Assembly: GCA_020629895.1 (NCBI GenBank)
Contig: JAHDCM010000072.1
Coordinates: forward strand, 1-10,986
Source: Bacteroidota bacterium
GTDB taxonomy: Bacteria > Bacteroidota > Bacteroidia > Chitinophagales > UBA2359
Direction: 5' to 3'
DNA: 10,986 bases
The position numbers and the translations under genes are program-made. Each line of letters opens with the position of its first letter. Position 1 is the first letter of the stretch. Of this stretch, positions 1 to 5,701 are shown piece by piece. The notes under the pieces were generated by a model. The model was not told where the DNA came from. It searched no databases and worked only from the letters and a program-made list of their open reading frames with translations.

Positions 1-344
1 GCTCCACAATTTGCAGATCTAGTAATTTCTAATGGATTAGACAAATCAAAGCAACCAGTAATATTATTAGCATCATCTCCTTGTGCTATATTTGTTAAGT
101 CAGCAGCATTTTCATAAGCAATACCCCAAATCAAACAAACACCAGCAGGATTACCTTCAAAATTGAAGACTGCCCCTGTCTGAATACCATCACTTAAAAT
201 GACACCATTTTGATCAGTGATTAAATAGCCATATTCGGTACCAGATTCGCCCATTGTAGTGACTGTTACTTTATCTTCAACCCCATCATCCGTACAAACA
301 TCCGTAGGATCATTGGTTGCAATAGCACCAGCATCAACAGTACA
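1..344 (-). repeat. 115-residue protein repeat, copy 2 (truncated by window edge)
   Basis: This is the second tandem unit, residues 728 onward, cut by the edge within its last codons. It matches copy 1 along its whole visible length, with differences spread over the unit (for example GFLITDQSGM against GYLITDQNGV). The sequence at the edge (SANCG) sits at the place where copy 1 passes into copy 2, so a third unit may follow outside the window. Confidence 0.85.
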
Positions 345-2525
345 AGCAGTAGAACAATCTACTCGATTAATTGAAATAGAATTGGATAAAGCATGACAAC
401 CACCAATATTATTAGCATCATCATCTTTTGATACACCTGTCAAATCGGCGGCATCATCATAAGCAATACCCCAAATTAAGCAAACACCAACACCTGCCCC
501 TTCAAAGTTGAAATTAGGAGCAGCTTGGATACCATCACTCAATATCATTCCTGACTGATCAGTAATTAAGAAGCCATATTCTGTTGAAGAAGACCCACTT
601 ACACTTACTGTTACATTATCGGCATCACCATCACCCACACAAACCTCTAAGGCGTCGCTTGTTGCGATAGCACCAGCAACAACTTCACAAGTAGGTTGAG
701 GATCAGGATCACAAGAAGGAGCCGAAATGCGGCTTCCATCTACAACACCAGCATCAAAGGTACAGGTATTGTCATCTGAATCAGTAATAATAATAGACAA
801 GTCATTGCCATCTCCAGCAAAACTTCCAACAAAAACACCCGAACTAATATCGGTATAACTATAAGGCCCATAAGGAGTAGAACCATTGACGGTTACTGTA
901 AACTCATCGCTAAGATTACTTCCATTATAGCTATTAATTGCTAATAAAAATTCATTATCCGTATCACAAGGGCCAAGTACAACACCTACTGCTGTTAACT
1001 CACAATTTCCGCCACCAGAACCTGGTTCACAAGTTGGGGCATCGTAAGCACGCAACAAGCTAGAAGTACAACCACCCGCTGTATAGGCCGCCATAATATC
1101 TACATCAGCAGTTCCATTTCCAGTAATATTAGGAAGCGTAAATGTGGTTGTTCCACTACCTTCTACGGGAAATTCATACGTATTAGAAAAATGATCGCTA
1201 GAAATAGTAATAGCACCATCAGCAGGCATACTACCATAAGAAATAGTAACATCCAGCTTATAAGTGCCATCTGTTTCACAAGCTTGAGGTGCAGCCTCTA
1301 CAATTAATATAGAGCAACCACAATCTTCTGCTTCATTAAAGGTGTCTCGCATCTCAACTGTACAACCCTGGCTATCTGTAAAAGTAACTGTCCAGGGGGT
1401 GCCATCTGTTACATCAATCAATACAGTCGATTGATTAGCAACAGTAGCAGAGCCACTATAATCAGCTCCTACTACGTCAACTGTAAATACCTCATCGGCA
1501 TCATAAGCAGGCATACCACCTTCCACAAACAAAGAAGCTTGTTTGGTAGCCCCACTACAGTCATAAACAGGATCACCCGCATTATTATTAATGCGGATTT
1601 CTTGCAACATCACCAAAGCATTGGCTGCCTGTTGAATATCTGTACAATTAGGATTAATAGTACCAACATCAGCACCTTCTCCTACAAAAGAATAAAGGTA
1701 CAAAGGTTGATTGGTGGGATATGGCGAACCATCATTCCCATAAGTAGCCATATCAGTGGCATCTAACGAATAAGCAACTTCGCCAGATAAAGAAGTCAAA
1801 CCAGAGGTTTCACTAACTACTAAACCAATATAACCGTCCCGACTATCTCCCAAAACATAATCACTTACACTTAAAGTAACATCTTCTCCCCAACAAATAA
1901 ATGTCTTATCTGATGTAGGTGTACCAGCCGATACTCCTAATGAAATATCAGCAGGTGAAAATGTTCCCATGTCATGTTCTGGAGTATTGTCAGCCTTGTT
2001 TATTACTGTCAGATCTCGATCAAATTGAAGATCTGAACTTAAAGAATTGTCGGCAATGTCAAAACAAACACTACCAACTGTAATCCAACTACTACTAATA
2101 ACTGGACATTCAAATCCTGCCGGTTGACCGCTGGCAGAAAGCGTCGTCACATTCGCCTGACCGCGACTATCAGTCACATCGTCAGAAGAAAAAGTAGGCA
2201 CCAGAAAAGGGTTTGAACTCCCGCTATCTGTGGTACATGAAGTATTTTCATTAAACTCTACAGATGTATAGGTGGCGTTATTTATGGCACTTTTATTATA
2301 GGAGAACCATATTGTATGGGAGGCAATCGCAAAATCACCTGCTCCATCCGACGCCCTTATCTGTATATCCACACACAGCTTGGGAGGAGACTCGCCACAG
2401 TCAGACACCGGATTTGCAAATTGCAAATCATAGGTAGACTGCGCAGCAATCTGGGCGCTACAGAAATAACTCGTCATTAGGAGAAAAACTCCTAGGCAGA
2501 CAGCCATCGTAGATTTTATTTCCAT
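1..2525 (-). CDS. Large secreted multi-domain repeat protein, N-terminal 841 residues (C-terminus outside window)
   Basis: This reading frame is open from an ATG at 2525 to the left edge, giving 841 codons without a stop. Residues 1-24 look like a signal peptide: a short basic start, then a hydrophobic run around residues 7-20 and an SAQ cleavage-like site; Met7 is an alternative start. The rest is acidic, rich in Ser, Thr, Asp and Gly and poor in Lys/Arg, with many spaced Cys, as expected for an extracellular beta-rich protein. Residues about 31-195 form an N-terminal domain. Two mutually similar Cys-bordered modules lie at about 404-499 and 508-604. Two copies of a 115-residue repeat begin at Cys613 and Cys728. 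Proteins of this build in Saprospiria usually end in a type IX secretion sorting domain, but that end is not visible here, so export by that route is inference. The biological role is unknown; adhesion or a surface role is only a guess. Confidence 0.85.
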   Translation of the reverse strand, partial: MEIKSTMAVCLGVFLLMTSYFCSAQIAAQSTYDLQFANPVSDCGESPPKLCVDIQIRASDGAGDFAIASHTIWFSYNKSAINNATYTSVEFNENTSCTTDSGSSNPFLVPTFSSDDVTDSRGQANVTTLSASGQPAGFECPVISSSWITVGSVCFDIADNSLSSDLQFDRDLTVINKADNTPEHDMGTFSPADISLGVSAGTPTSDKTFICWGEDVTLSVSDYVLGDSRDGYIGLVVSETSGLTSLSGEVAYSLDATDMATYGNDGSPYPTNQPLYLYSFVGEGADVGTINPNCTDIQQAANALVMLQEIRINNNAGDPVYDCSGATKQASLFVEGGMPAYDADEVFTVDVVGADYSGSATVANQSTVLIDVTDGTPWTVTFTDSQGCTVEMRDTFNEAEDCGCSILIVEAAPQACETDGTYKLDVTISYGSMPADGAITISSDHFSNTYEFPVEGSGTTTFTLPNITGNGTADVDIMAAYTAGGCTSSLLRAYDAPTCEPGSGGGNCELTAVGVVLGPCDTDNEFLLAINSYNGSNLSDEFTVTVNGSTPYGPYSYTDISSGVFVGSFAGDGNDLSIIITDSDDNTCTFDAGVVDGSRISAPSCDPDPQPTCEVVAGAIATSDALEVCVGDGDADNVTVSVSGSSSTEYGFLITDQSGMILSDGIQAAPNFNFEGAGVGVCLIWGIAYDDAADLTGVSKDDDANNIGGCHALSNSISINRVDCSTACTVDAGAIATNDPTDVCTDDGVEDKVTVTTMGESGTEYGYLITDQNGVILSDGIQTGAVFNFEGNPAGVCLIWGIAYENAADLTNIAQGDDANNITGCFDLSNPLEITRSANCG
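345..689 (-). repeat. 115-residue protein repeat, copy 1 (345 bp)
   Basis: This is the first of two in-frame tandem repeats in the secreted protein (residues 613-727). Shared landmarks with the next copy are GAIAT, a TEYG(F/Y)LITDQ segment, ILSDGIQ, NFEG, GVCLIWGIAY, AADLT, DDANNI and a closing LSN-x-(I/L)-x-I. The spacing between equivalent positions is exactly 345 bp. From memory, related units with the IWG(I/L)AY motif recur in Saprospiraceae surface proteins; I know of no assigned function. Confidence 0.85.
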
Positions 2526-3112
2526 AACAGAGAATTTATACTAACTGACATTAAAAAAAATCAAAATATTTGGTAAGAAAAGGACATAGGAATCTCTTCA
2601 GGTTTGCTTATGAACAAGAATTATTCCGTTTTTAACAGAAATATATCTCGTACTTAGTTAAGCTTTTGAAGAATGATGGTTTTTGAAATGGAAATAAATA
2701 ATGGTAAATAAACGTATTATACACACTAAACACTAGTATCCACAGCCAGCAACAACAGGCATAAACAACTAACAAATAGCATAATAAAAAATTAAATAAT
2801 TATTATTCGTAAAAATACAAACATATACACTATATTCAATCCAAAATAAAAAGGTCGTTTACCAATCAAAAGCTTACGCCTTTTACCACATTATGTTGCT
2901 AGAATTGCAGGAAACTGACAAAACTTGATGAGGAGGGCAAAAAATCGAATAACTAAAAGCACATTTATCAAAGACTTACAGCCAATATTATCCAAAAAAA
3001 CAATTTGTTTATCTTTTCACTTTAATAGCTACACATTGTTATAAGATAGTCAAGCTTTTTAAAGTCTACACAATAAGTTATTTTTGCACTTCTATTTATC
3101 AAAAATCAACGA
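2526..3112. other. AT-rich intergenic region between divergent genes
   Basis: These 587 bp separate the secreted-protein gene (minus) from popT (plus). I see no convincing coding frame, RNA gene or repeat element. The stretch 2780-2830 is almost pure A/T. A minus-strand TAnnTTTG match (TATGTTTG) lies at 2818-2825, but it would give the secreted-protein mRNA a leader of nearly 300 nt. No perfect -7 box was found nearer to 2525. The popT promoter candidate is listed separately. Confidence 0.6.
3079..3086 (+). promoter_or_regulatory. Candidate -7 box for popT (TATTTTTG)
   Basis: The octamer matches the Bacteroidota primary-sigma -7 consensus TAnnTTTG exactly and lies 26 bp before the popT ATG, giving a short leader of about 20 nt. 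No clean TTG -33 element is seen; a T-run at 3056-3060 sits about 18 bp upstream. The match is clear, but its use as a promoter is inferred. Confidence 0.5.
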
Positions 3113-4048
3113 ATGAATACTATTACAGATCGCTTATTTCTTTTTCTAAAAGGAATGGCTATGGGAGCTGCCGATGTCGTGCCAGGAGTTTCAGGAGGTA
3201 CCATTGCCTTCATCACTGGCATCTACGAAACCCTGCTCAATTCGATCAAATCAATCAACCCTAGTGTATTAATAACACTAAAAAAAGAAGGACTAGCCAC
3301 TGCATGGCAACAAATCAATGGCACTTTTCTACTGACCCTATTTGCGGGCATTGTCGTCAGTATCCTATCACTTGCCAAAATCATTGAACATTTACTCACC
3401 AGCTACCCCGTTTTACTATGGGCCTTCTTTTTTGGACTCATCATCGCATCAGCCATATACATCGCTCGACAACTCAGCCATTGGGACATAAAATCAGGAA
3501 TTATCTTAGTACTCGGCATTGGAATAGCCTACTTTATCACTATTGCCAATCCCACCCAAGCTCCCGACAACCTACTCTTCGTATTCCTCGCAGGCTGCAT
3601 CGCCATCTGCGCCATGATCCTGCCCGGCATTTCTGGAAGTTTCATTCTACTCCTACTAGGCATGTACAGCACCATACTAGGAGCCGTCAATGATCGCGAC
3701 ATCGTTACACTTGGCATTTTCATGCTTGGTTGTGGAGTCGGATTACTAAGCTTTTCACATGTATTATCGTGGCTATTCAAATCATATCGCAACCTCACCC
3801 TAGCCTTTCTCACAGGTCTTATGATCGGCTCACTCAATAAAGTATGGCCTTGGAAAGAAACCATTTCTACCCGCGTCAACAGTCATGGAGAAACCGAACC
3901 TTTTCTTCAACAAAATGTTTCCCCTTTTAACTATGCCCAAATCACTGGCGACGAGGCTTATATTGTCGGAGCAGCCCTTTTACTAGTAGCAGGTTTCGCT
4001 TTGGTGTTCATTTTGGAGCGTTTAGGAGGCAATAAAAAAGCCATATAA
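3113..4048 (+). CDS. popT: DUF368 family undecaprenyl-phosphate translocase (PopT)
   Basis: This encodes a 311-residue polytopic inner-membrane protein of the DUF368 family. Members have been shown to return undecaprenyl phosphate, the lipid carrier for peptidoglycan and other envelope polymers, across the cytoplasmic membrane. The family's two internally related signature motifs are intact: MGAADVVPGVSGGTIAF at residues 17-33 and MILPGISGSFILLLLGMY at 168-185. Their PG(V/I)SG cores recall the inverted re-entrant repeats described for the family. Hydrophobic segments also lie at about 72-92, 99-118, 128-145, 152-170, 197-222, 228-242 and 283-300. Length is typical and the start is the first ATG after the candidate promoter. 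In Bacteroidota, DUF368 genes often sit next to aroE, as here. The alternative name is simply 'DUF368 domain-containing protein'; direct evidence in this lineage is lacking. Confidence 0.9.
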   Translation: MNTITDRLFLFLKGMAMGAADVVPGVSGGTIAFITGIYETLLNSIKSINPSVLITLKKEGLATAWQQINGTFLLTLFAGIVVSILSLAKIIEHLLTSYPVLLWAFFFGLIIASAIYIARQLSHWDIKSGIILVLGIGIAYFITIANPTQAPDNLLFVFLAGCIAICAMILPGISGSFILLLLGMYSTILGAVNDRDIVTLGIFMLGCGVGLLSFSHVLSWLFKSYRNLTLAFLTGLMIGSLNKVWPWKETISTRVNSHGETEPFLQQNVSPFNYAQITGDEAYIVGAALLLVAGFALVFILERLGGNKKAI

Positions 4049-4053
4049 TTTTT

Positions 4054-4270
4054 TGGGCGTGTCCTTTTTTCGCCTCCCCCGTTGATACATGAATGCATCA
4101 ACAGGCAGGAGGCGAAAAAAGGTCGGGCTATCCGCTTGTAGTTGCCTTGTAGCAGCCTGTTCCGCCAAAGTGCTGGCAGTGTCTTCCTTCGTCAGCCCTG
4201 CCAACACAGGCGTCACTAGTCAGCTACTTCACCAAGCTACCACTACTATCCCTCACGCGGTGGACGATGA
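4054..4270 (+). repeat. Structured intergenic element, copy 1 (inverted partner at 5391-5606)
   Basis: This ~217-bp non-coding element starts 5 bp after the popT stop. It opens with a block at 4054-4075 identical to copy 2, then a hairpin: CCTTTTTTCGCCT (4063-4075) pairs perfectly with AGGCGAAAAAAGG (4110-4122), with an inner GTTGAT/ATCAAC stem (4081-4086 with 4097-4102). A second identical block spans 4109-4147 (contains GGGCTATCCGC), a more variable middle follows, and a third identical block spans 4232-4258 (ends ATCCCTCACGC). Similarity fades after ATGA at 4270. The GCGTG at 4057-4061 is complementary to CACGC at 4254-4258, so the ends could pair. I recall similar GGGCTATCCGC...ATCCCTCACGC sequences from many Bacteroidota intergenic regions, without a known function. 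No target-site duplication is evident. Confidence 0.85.
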
Positions 4271-4396
4271 AACGATTTACGATTAAACGTCCGACGGAGT
4301 TGCCGTATATGCACTTCCGCTTCCCTTTGATGCTTTTACGGTTCCATAAAAAGTAACGATTAAATAATATATCATCCTATCACCCAATCATCAAAC

Positions 4397-5170
4397 ATGG
4401 CACACAAAAACTCCAAACAAATCGACATTCCCCCTGCTATTCCCGACACTTACGGGCTAATAGGCTACCCACTTGGACACTCTTTTTCAGCGACCTATTT
4501 TACTGAAAAATTTTACCGAGAAGACATTCCCAATACACGTTATCAAGCCTTTCCATTAGCGCGAATAGAAGACCTTAAATCTTTACTGAAAACGACTAAA
4601 AAACTGAAAGGACTAAATGTCACGATTCCCTATAAAACGCAAGTCATTCCCTTTTTGGATGAATTGGATGAAACAGCTAAAAAAGTAGGGGCTGTCAATA
4701 CGATCAAACTCAGTAATGGCAAGCTCATTGGCTATAATACTGATGTGGTAGGATTTGAACAATCACTAAAACCACTGCTTCAAAAGTATCATCAAAAAGC
4801 CCTCATTTTAGGAACAGGTGGAGCGGCTCAGTCCGTTATTTATGTGCTTCAAAAATTGGGAATTGCTTACCAACTTGTTTCTCGTACAGCAGGCATTGAT
4901 AAACTTGCCTATTCTGACCTCACCGAAACTCATCTAAAGGAGCATTTACTCATCATTAATACAACCCCTTTGGGCATGGCTCCTAATGACCAAAGTTTCC
5001 CACTTATTCCTTATGAATTTGTGAACCAGCAACATTTATTTTATGACCTCGTATATAATCCCGAAAAAACAATCTTTTTGATCAAAGGAAAATTGCAGGG
5101 CGCAACGATCAAAAATGGAAAGGAGATGTTAATATTACAGGCGGAAAAAGCGTGGGACATTTGGCAGTGA
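4397..5170 (+). CDS. aroE: Shikimate dehydrogenase (NADP+)
   Basis: This enzyme reduces 3-dehydroshikimate to shikimate with NADPH, the fourth step of the shikimate pathway to chorismate, in the cytoplasm. The 257 residues carry all expected motifs: GYPLGHSFS at 23-31 (shikimate-binding serines 29 and 31), NVTIPYK at 74-80 with catalytic Lys80, AVNTI at 99-103, NTD at 114-116 with catalytic Asp116, the Rossmann loop GTGGAAQS at 139-146, SRT at 162-164 (adenosine phosphate contact), NTTPLGM at 188-194, DLVYNP at 217-222 and a C-terminal NGKEMLILQA. The protein starts about 16-18 residues before the usual family start; no later ATG precedes the substrate motif, so this ATG is kept. It is bracketed by two inverted intergenic elements. 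No perfect TAnnTTTG lies upstream; TCCCTTTG at 4322-4329 is one base off. Confidence 0.95.
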   Translation: MAHKNSKQIDIPPAIPDTYGLIGYPLGHSFSATYFTEKFYREDIPNTRYQAFPLARIEDLKSLLKTTKKLKGLNVTIPYKTQVIPFLDELDETAKKVGAVNTIKLSNGKLIGYNTDVVGFEQSLKPLLQKYHQKALILGTGGAAQSVIYVLQKLGIAYQLVSRTAGIDKLAYSDLTETHLKEHLLIINTTPLGMAPNDQSFPLIPYEFVNQQHLFYDLVYNPEKTIFLIKGKLQGATIKNGKEMLILQAEKAWDIWQ

Positions 5171-5193
5171 TGATCTGCGATGTAAAAGTACGC

Positions 5194-5218
5194 TCGTCGC
5201 ACGTAAATCGTCGCACGT
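5194..5218. repeat. Short direct repeat TCGTCGCACGT x2 (14-bp period)
   Basis: The 11-mer TCGTCGCACGT occurs at 5194-5204 and again at 5208-5218, joined by AAA, shortly after the aroE stop. The junction reads CGTAAATCGT, whose reverse complement ACGATTTACG occurs at 4272-4281, just inside the other element copy. This is probably a low-complexity intergenic repeat; no function is assigned. Confidence 0.6.
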
Positions 5219-5236
5219 CACACATTCACCGCGTTA

Positions 5237-5244
5237 TACCTTTG
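5237..5244 (+). promoter_or_regulatory. Orphan -7-like box (TACCTTTG)
   Basis: This is an exact TAnnTTTG match 66 bp after the aroE stop. No gene starts within 400 bp downstream on this strand; the next is the proline dehydrogenase at 5702. No TTG lies at the expected -33 distance. It could start a small RNA or a long-leader transcript running through the element at 5391-5606, or it may be chance. Confidence 0.3.
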
Positions 5245-5296
5245 TAAAAGCAAAGCATGACAGAAAAAATCATATATAATGTGAGATAGAAAGGCA

Positions 5297-5346
5297 AACA
5301 GCCAGAGGCTGTTATTTGTCAGGTAAACCACCAGCGATGACGCTGG
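5297..5346 (+). other. Two small adjacent hairpins between aroE and the repeat element
   Basis: AACAGCC (5297-5303) pairs with GGCTGTT (5307-5313) across a 3-nt loop, and CCAGCG (5331-5336) pairs with CGCTGG (5341-5346) across a 4-nt loop. They lie about 50-100 nt downstream of the orphan -7-like box. There is no T-run after either stem, so neither is a standard intrinsic terminator. They may be parts of a small RNA or simply intergenic palindromes. Confidence 0.4.
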
Positions 5347-5355
5347 CGGCAGCCT

Positions 5356-5396
5356 AATTCATTCAATCATTCAGTCAACCACTCATTCACTCATTG
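5356..5396. repeat. Degenerate ATTCA/TCATTCA simple repeat
   Basis: About 40 bp is built of variants of ATTCA, TCATTCA and CACTCATTCA repeated without a strict period. Its right end touches the outer limit of the structured element at 5391. I recall similar imperfect pentamer tracts from intergenic DNA of Saprospiria genomes; they look like products of replication slippage. No coding or regulatory meaning is seen. Confidence 0.55.
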
Positions 5397-5606
5397 TTTA
5401 CAGCGTGAGGGATAGTAGTGGTAGCTTGGCGAAGTACACAGGTAGTGACGCTTCGACTAGCAGGGCTGACAGCGGAAGACACTGCTAGGCGTTTAGCGGA
5501 ACACCTTGTGTATGAGGCAACTACAAGCGGATAGCCCGACCTTTTTTCGCCTCGTCTGTTGATGTGTGGACGCATCAACAGACTAGGCGAAAAAAGGACA
5601 CGCCCA
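5391..5606 (-). repeat. Structured intergenic element, copy 2 (inverted partner of 4054-4270)
   Basis: Read on the minus strand, this 216-bp element aligns end to end with copy 1. Identical blocks are 5585-5606 (22 bp), 5515-5553 (39 bp) and 5403-5429 (27 bp), with shorter matches between them (GTTCCGC, GCAGTGTCTTCC, GTCAGCCCTGC). The outer hairpin stem is the same 13 bp (5540-5552 with 5585-5597). The inner stem here is 11 bp, GTCTGTTGATG with CATCAACAGAC around an 8-nt loop, longer and different in sequence from copy 1 yet still paired. The end complementarity GCGTG/CACGC is also kept. Relative to copy 1 the middle differs by a 1-nt indel, which argues against a shared protein. Confidence 0.85.
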
Positions 5607-5614
5607 GCGTTATT

Positions 5615-5662
5615 GATGATTGGGTGATGGGAGGATGGGGTGATTGGGTAATGGGAGGAGAA
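5615..5662 (+). repeat. 24-bp tandem G-rich repeat with G-quadruplex potential
   Basis: Two 24-bp units (5615-5638 and 5639-5662) differ at a few positions. Together they supply five G-tracts of three or four on the plus strand, at 5622-5624, 5629-5631, 5637-5640, 5646-5648 and 5653-5655, with loops of 4-5 nt. This meets the usual G3+ N1-7 pattern for a quadruplex. The tract ends 39 bp before the proline dehydrogenase ATG and would lie in its promoter or leader. Formation is untested. Confidence 0.65.
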
Positions 5663-5701
5663 ATAATTCATTTTTTAAATACATTGTACAAACCTGTACT
5701 T

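Noticed and set aside
1..689. CRISPR-like or mobile repeat array at the left edge
   Set aside because: The periodicity is 345 bp, in frame and coding; it is a protein-domain repeat, not short repeats separated by unique spacers.
1431..1766. Plus-strand ORF of 111 codons
   Set aside because: It is antisense to the continuous secreted-protein frame, which has a signal peptide and ordered repeats.
3529..3879. Minus-strand ORF of 116 codons within popT
   Set aside because: It lies wholly inside popT, whose two signature motifs are intact; it is an antisense shadow with no recognisable domain.
4063..4122. Hairpin after popT as an intrinsic terminator
   Set aside because: The stem has its T-run on the 5' arm and its A-run on the 3' arm, the reverse of what is needed, and no T-run follows the stem. 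The same hairpin in copy 2 is not next to a gene end.
4089..4286. Small plus-strand ORF (65 codons) in element copy 1, and a look-alike minus-strand ORF (5387-5671) in copy 2, both containing QATTTIPHAV
   Set aside because: The similarity follows from the nucleotide identity of the elements. A 1-nt indel between the copies breaks the shared frame upstream, the differences are not concentrated at third codon positions, and the ORFs run across the hairpins.
5564..5701. Longer N-terminus for the proline dehydrogenase starting at 5564
   Set aside because: The extra 46 residues translate part of the repeat element and the G-rich repeat (WVMGGWGDWVMGG), which does not resemble the family. The conserved protein begins at the ATG at 5702.
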